Numbered from the stretch's first letter, positions 1-8,682 are shown. The stretch is 32,086 nucleotides of DNA from DATLYH01 sp035575035 (GCA_035575035.1 DATLYH010000049.1:1-32086); one strand, 5' to 3'. The notes: generated by a model not told the origin, from the letters alone. Translations and numbers: made by a program.

Positions 1-971
1 CCCGGCTCGACCAGCAGGCCGTTCTCCCCGTCCCGGATTAGTCGCGGCACTCCCGCAACCCGCGTGGCCACGACCGGCACCCCCATCGCCATCGCCTCCA
101 GCACGACGTTCGGCAGCCCCTCGCGCAGACTGCTCAGGGCGAAGACATCCATCGCCTCGTAAATCGCCCGGGGGTCGGGCTGGTAGCCAAGCAGCCGGAT
201 GCGCTCCTGCCGCCCCAGCCCTGCAACCAAGGAACGTAGCTCCCTCTCCTGATCCCCCTCGCCCACAAGGAGCAGTTCGATGTCCAGCCCGCTAGTAAGC
301 AGGTGGTCCACCGAGCGGATCAGCAGGTCGAACCCCTTCTCCGCCGAGAGTCGGCCGACCGCCCCGATCACCAGCCGTTCCACCGGGATGCCGAGCTTCC
401 GCTTGGCCTCGTTGATCTCATGCCGGCGCGAGTACTCGGTCGTGTCGATGGCGTTTTCGATCAGCACCAGCCGCCGGGCCGGCACGCCGCATTGCCGACA
501 TTCCCGATAGAGGTCTTCCGAGACGCAGATCACCTTTTCATAGCGGCGCAGGCAGAACTTGTCGATCGCGTAGTACAAGGGGGTCCGGCGGGTGTGCTTG
601 ACCCAGCCGTGGACCGTGGTCACCAGGCGCATCGGCCAGAATGGGCGGAGCAGCAGCCCCAGGACATTGCTCTTGTAGTCGTGGCCGTGCCAGATCCGCA
701 CGCGCTCACGGCGGCAGATGGCCAGCATTTGGCCAACGACGCTCCAGTCCCACGGTCCGCGGTCAGTGACCGCCAGCAACGGCGCCTTCCAGGCCTGGGC
801 CTTGAGGCGAAGCAACTCGAAGCCCGGGTCGCCCGGCGGGTGCATGTAGGCGCAGAGCATCCGGTAGCCGGCCGGCGCCAGGAAGCGCGGCGAGTTGAGG
901 ATGGTCTTGTCGGGCCCGCCCCCCGTCCCGCTCACCACCCGCGTGTCCAGAACCACAGGCATCTCCGCCAT
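1..971 (-). CDS. GT4-type glycosyltransferase, C-terminus cut by window edge
   Basis: Retaining GT-B glycosyltransferase expected to move a sugar from a nucleotide donor to a growing glycan on the cytoplasmic side of the membrane. The reading frame starts at ATG 971 and stays open to base 1, giving 323 visible residues. The N-terminal half holds the acceptor-domain signature (GTGGGP near 15-20, VHGWVKH near 120-126). The C-terminal half holds the donor-site signatures GRLSAEKGFDLL (206-217) and EGLPNVVLEAMA (284-295), followed by VPVVATRVAGVP. These are typical of the Glycos_transf_1 (GT4) family, and only the last tens of residues should be missing. A second in-frame ATG lies three codons downstream. 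It follows the GT2 gene with a 10-base gap, so the two are probably co-translated. Donor and acceptor cannot be predicted. Confidence 0.9.
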   Translation of the reverse strand, partial: MAEMPVVLDTRVVSGTGGGPDKTILNSPRFLAPAGYRMLCAYMHPPGDPGFELLRLKAQAWKAPLLAVTDRGPWDWSVVGQMLAICRRERVRIWHGHDYKSNVLGLLLRPFWPMRLVTTVHGWVKHTRRTPLYYAIDKFCLRRYEKVICVSEDLYRECRQCGVPARRLVLIENAIDTTEYSRRHEINEAKRKLGIPVERLVIGAVGRLSAEKGFDLLIRSVDHLLTSGLDIELLLVGEGDQERELRSLVAGLGRQERIRLLGYQPDPRAIYEAMDVFALSSLREGLPNVVLEAMAMGVPVVATRVAGVPRLIRDGENGLLVEP

Positions 972-981
972 CGTGCCGCCT

Positions 982-1785
982 TTAGCTTGCTCCGGCCCCT
1001 CTTAAGTATTCCATATTTCTGTCATCCGGTCGGGCCCCGGGGCGGAGATAGCGCCAGTAAATACGCACTAGACCGGCCAGAGCTCGAGGGAAGTCGATCG
1101 GTTTGACCTTGGAACCGGCCTGGTCGTGCCATTGCCGCAGCGGGTGCTCGTAGACCACCTGCTCAACCGGCGGCAGACCGGCCGCCCGGCCGAGGGCGAT
1201 CATCCGGGCCAGGATTTCCACGTCCAGCAACCAGCGGCTGGCAAACGGCCGGGCAAATGCTGCCCGCATGCGCGGTGTGGTCCGGAACAACTTCGCCCCG
1301 CACTGCGTGTCATAGACGGCCAGCCCCAAGGTCAGCGAGGCCGCCGTTGCGAACACGCGCCCCAGGTAATGGCGGACGGCCGAGCGCCGGATCGACCGGC
1401 CGAGGAGCTGGACACGGGCGCCGCAGACCAACTCCAGCTGCGGCCGTTCGTCGAGGAGCGCGACAAACTCCGGGATGGCATCGAGCGGAGTGGCTAGGTC
1501 AGCATCCCAGTAGCCGACGTACTCGGCCCCCTGGGCAAAGGCAGCCAGGCAGCCCTGCCGCACCGCCTCCGCCTTCCCCTGGTTGTGCGGCAGGAGCAGA
1601 ACGCCGACCCGCTCCGGTGTCTGCTGTTCGAGTTGCTTCAGCAATGCCGGCGTCCCGTCCGTGCTGCCGTCATCGACGAACAGGAAAGCGATGTCCTTGG
1701 TGCGCTGGATGAACTCCGCGAACGCTTCCGCCGGGAACCGTTTCGCCTCGTTGTAGCAGGGGACAACGATAATGATCCGGGCCAT
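982..1785 (-). CDS. GT2 glycosyltransferase, dolichyl-phosphate-glucose synthase-like
   Basis: A 267-residue family 2 (GT-A) glycosyltransferase. It begins MARIIIVVPCYNEA and carries the nucleotide-binding VDDGSTDGT (about 38-46), the metal-binding DADLATP (94-100) and the YDTQCGAKLFR block (158-168) seen in the polyprenyl/dolichyl-phosphate beta-glucosyltransferase branch of GT2. That similarity suggests it may load a sugar onto a polyprenyl phosphate, which would feed the GT-C enzymes of this locus; this is inference, as ordinary GT2 transferases share the first two motifs. No transmembrane segment is evident. The ATG at 1785 gives the canonical GT2 N-terminus but has a weak ribosome binding site. 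A strong Shine-Dalgarno sequence 95 bases upstream sits before an out-of-frame ATG. Confidence 0.88.
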   Translation of the reverse strand: MARIIIVVPCYNEAKRFPAEAFAEFIQRTKDIAFLFVDDGSTDGTPALLKQLEQQTPERVGVLLLPHNQGKAEAVRQGCLAAFAQGAEYVGYWDADLATPLDAIPEFVALLDERPQLELVCGARVQLLGRSIRRSAVRHYLGRVFATAASLTLGLAVYDTQCGAKLFRTTPRMRAAFARPFASRWLLDVEILARMIALGRAAGLPPVEQVVYEHPLRQWHDQAGSKVKPIDFPRALAGLVRIYWRYLRPGARPDDRNMEYLRGAGAS

Positions 1786-1819
1786 GAACCGTTCGCAAGG
1801 CAGCAGGCACCCGCCGTGG

Positions 1820-1838
1820 GCCGTCCACCGCGGACGGC
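1820..1838. repeat. short hairpin between two glycosyltransferase genes
   Basis: A seven-base perfect inverted repeat (GCCGTCC and GGACGGC) with a five-base spacer in the 90-base gap between the genes ending at 1876 and starting at 1785. There is no T-run on either side, so it is not a canonical intrinsic terminator. It could be chance in GC-rich DNA. Confidence 0.3.
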
Positions 1839-1875
1839 GCGCGGGGCAGGCCGGCTCCGTTCGTCCACCCGGTCA

Positions 1876-3069
1876 TTATCCTCCTTTCGTCGTCCTGTTG
1901 CAGTCCCCCGTGGACCGGTCAGCGCCAAGGGCCCACTCCTCGAAGGCGCGGGCCTTCGCCGACCACCCCTCCTCGGCCAACCGGGCCCGGGCCCGACGCT
2001 GCTCCTCGGGCAGTCCGGTCTCCAGGCGCAAGAGCACGGCGCGGGCGAACTCCTCTGGTGTGCTCGCCAGGTCGAGGCAGTCGGCCCAGGCGCGGTTGGC
2101 CGGCAGGTCGCGCACCACGGTCGGCTTGCCCGTGGCCAGGTACTCCTTCAGTTTCAGCGGCTGGATGGCGCGGGTCACCGGCAGGTCGGCATACGGCATG
2201 ATCAGCACCGCCGCCGCGCGGCCGAGCTGCGGCAACTGACCAAAGGGAAGGGGCGGCAGGCGGACCACGCGATCCGCCCGGAAGAGCGCCGGGTCCGGGT
2301 CCGAGTCGGGGCCCGCCAGCACCACGGTCCCTTGCTTCAAGTCTGCTCCCAGTCGTTGCACAAACGCCACGTCCATGCGCCGGTCGATCACTCCCCAGAA
2401 GACCACCAGAGGACGTTCCAGCCCTTCCAGCGCCGGCAGGTCGGCCGTGGGGCCGTTGCCCTGCCAGAACTCCAGCTCGACTCCGTGAGTCAGCAGGTAG
2501 GAATCCCTCCCCATCCGTGCCAGCCTCTCCTGAAGCGTCGCACCGGCGGCGATCAGTGTATCGGCTCGCCGGATGACCTCCTCTTCCATCTGTCGCAGCG
2601 GAACCTGGTCGAGGCCGGGCCACTGCCCGAAATCGTCCACGCAATAATAGACCCAGCGGTCCACCGGCAGCGGGCCCATCAGGTCGGCGACGATCGGCAA
2701 GGTCGTCACGGCCACCACCGGACTCGGCAGTGATCGGACCAACGGCCCCAGCTGCCGCAGCAGGAGTCGTTGATTGAGCCAGCGGTCGAAGCGCCGGGTC
2801 AGCCAGGGCCACATCCGCGGATTGACGACCCGCAGATTGACCGGCAGTGTGACATCGTTCGACCGGCCAGACCAGTGCCGCAGCTTTTCCCAGCCGCGGA
2901 GGAGCGTGGCCAGGTCAAGCCGGGGCGAGCGCATGCCGATCGTGTTGACCCACCAGACCCGGTAGCGGTCCAGGAGTTGCCGGATCAGGTGCTGGCAGCT
3001 CGACGGGTGCCGGCCCCAGTCGTCGGCGAAAACGAGCAGGCTCGGGAGATGGACGTTGGCCTCAGCCAT
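1876..3069 (-). CDS. glycosyltransferase, TuaH-like GT-B type
   Basis: A 397-residue protein starting MAEANVHLPSLLVFADDWG. The opening FADDWGRHPSSCQHL block and the C-terminal ATGKPTVV/LPANRAW segment match GT-B glycosyltransferases of the type annotated as TuaH-like or glycosyltransferase family 1 in exopolysaccharide loci. No signal peptide or membrane segment is seen, so it should act in the cytoplasm. ATG 3069 was chosen because the conserved fold begins there; the frame is open about 50 codons further upstream but that part is low-complexity and lies inside the neighbouring gene. The start overlaps the end of the preceding GT4 gene by eight bases, indicating translational coupling. Donor and acceptor are unknown. 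Confidence 0.85.
   Translation of the reverse strand: MAEANVHLPSLLVFADDWGRHPSSCQHLIRQLLDRYRVWWVNTIGMRSPRLDLATLLRGWEKLRHWSGRSNDVTLPVNLRVVNPRMWPWLTRRFDRWLNQRLLLRQLGPLVRSLPSPVVAVTTLPIVADLMGPLPVDRWVYYCVDDFGQWPGLDQVPLRQMEEEVIRRADTLIAAGATLQERLARMGRDSYLLTHGVELEFWQGNGPTADLPALEGLERPLVVFWGVIDRRMDVAFVQRLGADLKQGTVVLAGPDSDPDPALFRADRVVRLPPLPFGQLPQLGRAAAVLIMPYADLPVTRAIQPLKLKEYLATGKPTVVRDLPANRAWADCLDLASTPEEFARAVLLRLETGLPEEQRRARARLAEEGWSAKARAFEEWALGADRSTGDCNRTTKGG
1880..1887 (-). promoter_or_regulatory. strong Shine-Dalgarno before an out-of-frame ATG
   Basis: On the minus strand the sequence AAAGGAGG ends four bases before an ATG at 1876 that overlaps the TAA stop of the upstream glycosyltransferase (TAATG). 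The ATG opens a 68-codon frame running to 1670 that is out of frame with the GT2 gene whose start is at 1785. The ribosome binding site is visible; its purpose is not. It may start a leader peptide whose translation reaches into the GT2 gene. Confidence 0.45.
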
Positions 3070-4186
3070 GAAGCATCTCCTGGTAGAGCCGCTGATAGTG
3101 GGCGTGCATCCGACTTTCGGAGAACCGGGCTCCGGCGCGTTCCCGACCGAGTTGTCCCATCCGCCGCCGCAAAGCGGGCTTATCGGCCAGCCGGAGGATG
3201 GCCTCAGCCAGACCAACGTCATCGCCGGCAGGGGCCAGCAGCGCCGTGACGCCCTCCTCGACGACCTCGGTCATGCCGCCGACGCGCGTGGCCACTACCG
3301 GCAGGCCCGCGGCCATCGCTTCGATGACGGTCAGTGGGATGCCCTCACTGATGCTCGTCAAGAGGAACACATCGGCCGCCGCCAGCAGCCGGCCGATATC
3401 GCTCCGCAGGCCAAGCAACCGGACATGGGCCTCCAGGCCCTTCGCGCGGACCAGTCTTTCGATTGCTTCCCGCTCGGGCCCCTCGCCGACCAGAACAAGG
3501 CGGGCATCCGGCCGGCAGCGGACCACGCGCTCGATGGTGCGGACGGCAGTGGCATGGTCCTTGAGGTAGTCGAGCCGGGCCACCTGGAGGAGCACCAAGT
3601 CCCCCTCGCCGACGCCCATCTCGCGGCGGACGGCCGGGCGGTCGTGGTAGCCGTTGCGGAAGGCCGACAGGTCGATACCGTTGTAGATTACCTGGACGCG
3701 CCCGGGCGGGATGCCCTCGTTGACGATCAGCGCCTGCCGGACTGCCTCACCAACGCCGACCACCCGATCGCGCCGCTCCAGCAGCAGCCGGTTGGCGATC
3801 ATCCGCTTGCGGCGCGGATAGTCGGGCTGATGCCGGCCATGCTCGGTGAACAGCACCGCCGGCCGGCGGTAGAACAGGCGAGCAGTGATGGCGTAGAAGA
3901 ACGGCGTGTACTGGTGCGGTTGGAGCAGATCGACGCGTTCGCGGCGCAGCAGCGCCGCCAGGCGGAGCACGCAGCGCCAGTCCACCCCAGGCCGGCGTCC
4001 GAGCAGGTGGACCGGGAAACCCTCGTCGCGCAGCTCCCGCCCCAACTCGCCGAGTTCATCCAGGCAGACGAAAACAAAGCGGAAGCGATCGCCCAGCTGC
4101 CGCGCCAGCCGGGCGGCCAGGACCTCGGCCCCGCCCACCTGGAGGGTGTGTAACAGTTGACAAATGGTTGGCCGATGATTCGCCAT
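3062..4186 (-). CDS. GT4-type glycosyltransferase
   Basis: A 374-residue retaining GT-B glycosyltransferase. The N-terminal acceptor domain has HTLQVGGAE (about 13-21), the loop typical of GT4 enzymes. The C-terminal donor domain has ARLDYLKDH, LVGEGPER and SEGIPLTVIEAMAAGLPVVAT (starting near 280), where the glutamates of the EX7E-like motif bind the donor diphosphate and ribose. It should act in the cytoplasm on a lipid-linked glycan. ATG 4186 was chosen over an in-frame TTG at 4231 because the extra 15 residues are polar and not part of the fold. Its 3' end overlaps the next glycosyltransferase start by eight bases. Substrate not predictable. Confidence 0.9.
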   Translation of the reverse strand: MANHRPTICQLLHTLQVGGAEVLAARLARQLGDRFRFVFVCLDELGELGRELRDEGFPVHLLGRRPGVDWRCVLRLAALLRRERVDLLQPHQYTPFFYAITARLFYRRPAVLFTEHGRHQPDYPRRKRMIANRLLLERRDRVVGVGEAVRQALIVNEGIPPGRVQVIYNGIDLSAFRNGYHDRPAVRREMGVGEGDLVLLQVARLDYLKDHATAVRTIERVVRCRPDARLVLVGEGPEREAIERLVRAKGLEAHVRLLGLRSDIGRLLAAADVFLLTSISEGIPLTVIEAMAAGLPVVATRVGGMTEVVEEGVTALLAPAGDDVGLAEAILRLADKPALRRRMGQLGRERAGARFSESRMHAHYQRLYQEMLHG

Positions 4187-4258
4187 GTCGGGACGGCATC
4201 CATCTTGATCGCTGCTTGCGCCCTGGTCCAAGCCGCCAGCGGCAAGGAGGAGCCCGGA

Positions 4259-6166
4259 TTACGCTCTCGCCAGGCGGGGGCGGCGACCGGCGGCGGTGCT
4301 CGGCCCGCTGTCGCCATCAATGAACTCGCGCTGGCCGCTCTCAAAGATCATCATGGCCAGGATCAAATAAGTGTGGTTGCGTCGGCGACTGAAGTGCTGG
4401 CGAACCACCTCCTCGACGGTGCGAGGGTTGAACACGCCTCGCGTCAGGCAACGCTTGCTGAGCAGGATCTCTTGCACCAATGGGCGCAGCTCCCGTCGCA
4501 GCCAGAGCCCGAGGCGCTCGTAAGGCTGGTAGCCCTTGACGCCAAGCTTGGCCAAAATCTTGAGCCGGGCTTTGCCCCACAGACGCGCCAGCCGGCCGGC
4601 CTCCAGCGGCACCCCCGTGTTGGAATTGACCACTCGGAGGAACTCCGGCTTGTGGCGGCGGAGGATGTGCGCCTGGATGCGGTCGCCCAGCTTCAGCTCC
4701 GGCGGGACGGCCAGCAACGCGTCCACCAGGTCGTTGTCCAGGTAGGGAAGCCGCGTCTCCAGGAGCGAGCCGAACTCCACCATCGACAGGGCCGTCTCTC
4801 GGTGGAGCCGCTGCGTCAGGAACACATGCCAGACCCGGTGCAGAGGAGGCTCCAGATGGGCCGCCTCGCGCAGGGCGGCGCGGAGCGAATCCCGGGCCAG
4901 CGCTTCAACCTCGCCCTGGTAGGTCGAGGTGAACAGCTGACCGTTCACCGCCTCCACCATGTAAGCCCGCAGGTGACGCCAAAGCCAGTCTTCCAGGGCC
5001 GCCTCGTCGCGGATTGCCAGGCCCGCGCGGTCGAGCGAATAGCTGTAGGCCTTGTCCATGTGCATCAGCTCGCCGGCGTGGCCGCGTAGCAACACCTCGA
5101 TCCCCAGGTCGCGGTAGAACGGCAACGTCGGCATCACGATGCACTGGCAAAGGTACTGGCCGTCGGTCAGGTGGACCATGTGGCGGAGGTGGTCGCCGTA
5201 CTGCGCCAGGAAGTCGTTGTCGAGCAGGTGGACATGGTGGCGGCGATTGGACATCTCTGCCAGCCGCGCGGCGCTGGCGTGGTCCAGACTTCCCTCCATG
5301 CCGCTGCTGACCGAGGTGATCGGCACCCGCTGGTGGTCGATGACCGCCAGGATGGTGCGGGCATCCAGGCCGCCGGAGAGCGACAGGCCCAGCCGGCTGC
5401 CGTCGGCAACCCGCCGGTCCACGGCCCGCTTGAAGAGTTCGTCGAGGCGGTCGAGGAGGTCGCTTTCTCGGGCCGGGCCGGCCGGCGGCGTCTCGGGCCG
5501 CCAGTAGCGCCGGAACTGGAGCCGCTCGCCAACGGCGTCCCAGGTCAGCCAGGCCGCCGGCGGCAGGGCGTGGATCCCCTCGTAGAGAGTGTCGTCATTA
5601 AACAGATAGCCAAAGGTGAAGAACTGGGCCAGACCGCGCGGGTTGATGCGGCGGGGCAGCTGGGGGTCGGCCAACAGTGCCTTGATCTCCGAGGCGAAGA
5701 GCAGCTTGCCCGGCAAGCGGGCATGGTAGAGCGGCTTCATGCCGAAGCGATCGTTGGTCAGGACCAGCCGCCGCCGCCGCACGTCCCAGAGCGCCGCGAC
5801 AAAGGTGCCGTGCAGCCCCCGGAAGAAGCGTTCGCCGCCGGCCTCGTAGCCATGCAGCAGTAGCTCGGCATGGCTAGCACCGGCGAAGCGATGGCCGGCC
5901 GCTTCCAGCGCCCGCCGCTGCGGTTCATAATCGTAAACCTCCCCCTCCATCATCGCCAAGAGTGAGCGGTCCTCGTTGAATGCCGGTTGTAGCGCGGGGT
6001 TGACGATGCCCAGGGTGATCCGGGCCAGCCCCACCCCTGCCTCCGGGTCGAGATAGCGGCTCTCCCGATACCAAGGATAATGCTTCAGCCGGCCGGCCAT
6101 CTCGGTCAGCAGGGCGGGGCCGCCGGCCCCCGGCGAGGTCGTAATCACACCGCAGATCCCGGGCAT
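4259..6166 (-). CDS. asparagine-synthase-related protein with degenerate glutaminase site
   Basis: A 635-residue homologue of class B asparagine synthetase, with an N-terminal glutaminase fold (1 to about 200) and a C-terminal ATP-dependent synthetase domain (about 235 to 600). The synthetase PP-loop is present as LSLSGGLDAR (261-270). The glutaminase residues are not: the N-terminal Cys2 is replaced by Pro (MPGICG), the oxyanion-hole NGE is EGE (74-76) and the usual Asp of the SD(C/T)E loop is His (SHAE near 98-101); Arg49 is retained. From family knowledge it should not be able to release ammonia from glutamine. It could use free ammonia, take ammonia from a partner, or adenylate and transfer to another nucleophile. 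ATG 6166 is preceded by GAGGAG and GGTGG. It follows the membrane glycosyltransferase with a 17-base gap. Amidation of a uronic acid or carboxylated sugar is a plausible role, not shown. Confidence 0.85.
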   Translation of the reverse strand: MPGICGVITTSPGAGGPALLTEMAGRLKHYPWYRESRYLDPEAGVGLARITLGIVNPALQPAFNEDRSLLAMMEGEVYDYEPQRRALEAAGHRFAGASHAELLLHGYEAGGERFFRGLHGTFVAALWDVRRRRLVLTNDRFGMKPLYHARLPGKLLFASEIKALLADPQLPRRINPRGLAQFFTFGYLFNDDTLYEGIHALPPAAWLTWDAVGERLQFRRYWRPETPPAGPARESDLLDRLDELFKRAVDRRVADGSRLGLSLSGGLDARTILAVIDHQRVPITSVSSGMEGSLDHASAARLAEMSNRRHHVHLLDNDFLAQYGDHLRHMVHLTDGQYLCQCIVMPTLPFYRDLGIEVLLRGHAGELMHMDKAYSYSLDRAGLAIRDEAALEDWLWRHLRAYMVEAVNGQLFTSTYQGEVEALARDSLRAALREAAHLEPPLHRVWHVFLTQRLHRETALSMVEFGSLLETRLPYLDNDLVDALLAVPPELKLGDRIQAHILRRHKPEFLRVVNSNTGVPLEAGRLARLWGKARLKILAKLGVKGYQPYERLGLWLRRELRPLVQEILLSKRCLTRGVFNPRTVEEVVRQHFSRRRNHTYLILAMMIFESGQREFIDGDSGPSTAAGRRPRLARA

Positions 6167-6183
6167 TCCACCTATCTCCTCGG

Positions 6184-7611
6184 TTACACGATTCCCAGGT
6201 AGGCAGCGACGTCCACCCACGCCCAGCCCGCCACCAAGAGCACGCACAGACCAACCGCCAGCCCGAATCGCCACCCAGCGCGGTGCTGCCAGATGGCCCG
6301 GACGCTAAGCAGGGCGCTGGCCGAGTACATCAGCACCAACGGCATTAGCGGCAGATGATAGCGCGAATGGCCGAAGACCACCGTGTGCATCCCGCAGATG
6401 AAGGCGATCAGCAGCAGGAAGAACCAATGCAGCCGCCGGTCGTCGGGCGGTGCCATCACCATACCGAAGATGCCGGTGAACATGGCGGCGGCATAGCTGC
6501 CAAGGATGACCGCGGCCAGCAGCACGACCGCCGGGACGGGTAATTCGCCGAAGATCCCCCGGCTGACCCCGGCGATCAACTCGCGCTCCAGGCCCCAGAA
6601 CTGGAGAAACTTGATGATGTCGCGCTTCAGTGTCAGGACCGGGTGGGCCTTCACAAAGTCGATGCCGTAGCGCAGGGCCCGCTTGTCGCGCTGTCCTTGG
6701 GTCATCTGCCGGAACGAGGGGTCGGCAGCCGCCAGCACTGCATCCCAACTCTGTTCCCCTCCCACGCCGATGGCGGCCCAGGAGCGGTAGAGCGGTGTGT
6801 GCTCGTAGTTGCCCATCATGAAGTTTCGCCCGCCCATCGTATCAACGGCGACGAAGGTCTGTTCCAGCCGGGTGTTGCGGATCGACCAGGGGGCGATGGT
6901 CAGGGCAAAGGCCGCGCACAGCAGCCCCGCGGTCAGGACCCGCCACCGGACACTTCCCTTCCCCGCCACGAGGATGAACAGCGCCAGTAAGGGGGGCGAC
7001 AGCCACAGCACGCTGCGCGTCAGCGCCGCCAGCCCGAGCAGCACTCCCGCCGCCGCCAGGTAGCCGGGCGTGTCCCGCCGGAGAAAGCGAACCATCGCCA
7101 GACAGCCGAGCAGGAACAAGAAGGTGAAGAGCACCTCGGTCAGCAACAAGTTGTTGTAGACCAGTAGCGACGGATAAAAACAGTACAGCCCGGCCGCCCA
7201 CAGCCCCACGCGCTGCGAGAATGCCTCCGTAGCCAGGAGGTAGACCACCCCCACAGTCAACAGGCTGAGCACCAGTTGCACCGCCCGCACGGCCAGAAAA
7301 TTGCCCGGTCCGAACAGATAGTAGACCGCCGCCACAAAGGCCGGGTAGAGCGGCGGCCGCAGCGAGATCGGCTTGCCCTCGGAAGCAAACTCGCCCCGCT
7401 CGACCAGGCCCAGCGCCAGGTGGTGGTAGTGGTTGGCGTCGTGGTGCGGGTCGTCGGTGTACAGCGGCAACCCGTCGAACGCCCCCAGTAGGACAAGCCG
7501 CACCGCAGCGCCGGCCACCAGGATCCAGACCAGGGGCCGGGCCGTTCCGGAGCGCGGCGGCGCAGCGACCGAGGGTGGGAGGGTTTGCAGATTCACGGTC
7601 AGAACTTCCAC
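6184..7611 (-). CDS. GT-C membrane glycosyltransferase (ArnT/PMT_2-like)
   Basis: A 475-residue integral membrane protein with about eleven hydrophobic segments, the first near residues 27-45. It has the first-loop acidic cluster of GT-C enzymes (TDDPHHDANHYHHLA, about 52-66; an Asp in this loop is catalytic in the family) and the RPPLYP motif (85-90) typical of family 39/83-like transferases. These enzymes use polyprenyl-phosphate sugars as donors and act on the outer face of the inner membrane. It lies directly after the UbiA-type prenyltransferase, a possible source of such a donor. The start is a GTG at 7611, overlapping the UbiA gene by 13 bases; a second GTG at 7596 with GGAAG upstream is also possible. 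Sugar and acceptor are unknown. Confidence 0.85.
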   Translation of the reverse strand: MEVLTVNLQTLPPSVAAPPRSGTARPLVWILVAGAAVRLVLLGAFDGLPLYTDDPHHDANHYHHLALGLVERGEFASEGKPISLRPPLYPAFVAAVYYLFGPGNFLAVRAVQLVLSLLTVGVVYLLATEAFSQRVGLWAAGLYCFYPSLLVYNNLLLTEVLFTFLFLLGCLAMVRFLRRDTPGYLAAAGVLLGLAALTRSVLWLSPPLLALFILVAGKGSVRWRVLTAGLLCAAFALTIAPWSIRNTRLEQTFVAVDTMGGRNFMMGNYEHTPLYRSWAAIGVGGEQSWDAVLAAADPSFRQMTQGQRDKRALRYGIDFVKAHPVLTLKRDIIKFLQFWGLERELIAGVSRGIFGELPVPAVVLLAAVILGSYAAAMFTGIFGMVMAPPDDRRLHWFFLLLIAFICGMHTVVFGHSRYHLPLMPLVLMYSASALLSVRAIWQHRAGWRFGLAVGLCVLLVAGWAWVDVAAYLGIV

Positions 7612-8645
7612 AAGGGCGGGACCTGCGAGGAGGGCACGTTGAACAGTCGGTACAGCGCGGGGATCTGCACAAACATCAGCGCCACAAACGCTCCCACGCA
7701 GACCACCAGGTAGATCATCAACCCCTTCTCGCGGTACAGCCGCTCCGGACTCTGGGCGGCGCTATCCTTCTTGAAGCTGACATGCAGGTAGTAGCAGACG
7801 AAGCCGGCCACCAGTGGGAAGATCAGGATTAGCTCCAGGTGGTAGCGGATGATGAATACGCCCAGGAAGAGGGCGAAGCAGGTAGTGTAGAAGAACATGC
7901 TCACCAGCAGCTTCTGCTCGTCGTAGTACCTGAACGAGCGGCGGTAAGCGCCGGCCTTCTCGGCGTGGCCGATCGAGCGGTACTCGGCGAAGCGCTTGCT
8001 GGCCATGAAGAAGGCGCCGATCATCCAGTAGGCGATCAGCAGTGACACCGGCGGGAACTCGCTGGCCGTCACCGCGAACCAGCCGAGCAGCAGACGGATC
8101 GGATTATTGATCGACTCGCTCAGGACATCCACGTAGGGCAACTCCTTGGAGCGGATCGGCGGCACATTGTAGATCAGACCCATGATTAGCAGGAACAGGC
8201 CAGAGAAGAAGAACGGCCAGTTCAGGGCCGACGCCATCCAGAGCCCGACCGCCCCGAGGGCGATCCACTCGGCGTAGGCCAACGGGAGCCAGACTCGCCC
8301 GGACGGAATGGGGCGGTGCCGCTTGGCATAGTGGTTGCGGTCGGTCGGGGCGTCGAGGATTTCGTTAAGGACGTAATTGCTCGAAGCGATCAGGCAGGTG
8401 GCCGCCACTGCCCAGAGCAGGTGCCAGGCGGTGCTCAACTGGAGCACGTGCGGGTAGTAGAACACCGCCAGGATCACACCAAGCAGCATGAAGACATTCT
8501 TGAACCAGTGGTCCGGCCGGGCAATCGAGGCGTAGCACTTCAGGGTATCCAGCAACGAGCTGCGCCCCGCCGCGCGGGATGTCGGAGGGTGTCGCTCTAA
8601 GGAGGGGACAGTACGGATTTCTTCGGGTTCACTCACACGACTCAT
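7599..8645 (-). CDS. UbiA-family prenyltransferase, decaprenyl-phosphate phosphoribosyltransferase-like
   Basis: A 348-residue polytopic membrane protein of the UbiA superfamily. After a polar 35-residue tail comes ARPDHWFKN (42-50), then the first Asp-rich motif as NEILDAPTDRNHYAKRHRP (94-112), the second region YNVPPIRSKELPYVD (159-173), and GAFFMASKRFAEYR (210-223). The KRHRP and GAFFMASKRFAE blocks resemble mycobacterial DPPR synthase (UbiA, Rv3806c), which transfers phosphoribose from PRPP to decaprenyl phosphate. The usual NDxxDxxxD reads NExxDxxxD here. I therefore infer attachment of a phosphorylated pentose to a polyprenyl phosphate; other UbiA enzymes such as quinone prenyltransferases are less like it. 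The flanking HAD phosphatase and GT-C genes fit a lipid-linked sugar donor pathway. Confidence 0.82.
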   Translation of the reverse strand: MSRVSEPEEIRTVPSLERHPPTSRAAGRSSLLDTLKCYASIARPDHWFKNVFMLLGVILAVFYYPHVLQLSTAWHLLWAVAATCLIASSNYVLNEILDAPTDRNHYAKRHRPIPSGRVWLPLAYAEWIALGAVGLWMASALNWPFFFSGLFLLIMGLIYNVPPIRSKELPYVDVLSESINNPIRLLLGWFAVTASEFPPVSLLIAYWMIGAFFMASKRFAEYRSIGHAEKAGAYRRSFRYYDEQKLLVSMFFYTTCFALFLGVFIIRYHLELILIFPLVAGFVCYYLHVSFKKDSAAQSPERLYREKGLMIYLVVCVGAFVALMFVQIPALYRLFNVPSSQVPPLWKF

Positions 8646-8682
8646 GAACGGGCTCTCCGGTTCATTCTCCAGGTGTCGGTTC

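Noticed and set aside
303..1106. Long plus-strand open frames here and throughout the window
   Set aside because: They lie opposite well-recognised minus-strand genes, have arginine/proline/histidine-rich, non-domain-like translations, and are expected in GC-rich DNA.
6150..6166. Cys5 of MPGICG as the glutaminase nucleophile in the 4259-6166 protein
   Set aside because: Alignment by the GI(A/C)GV block places Pro where the nucleophile belongs; the nucleophile must be the N-terminal residue after Met removal, and Asn74 and Asp98 are also lost.
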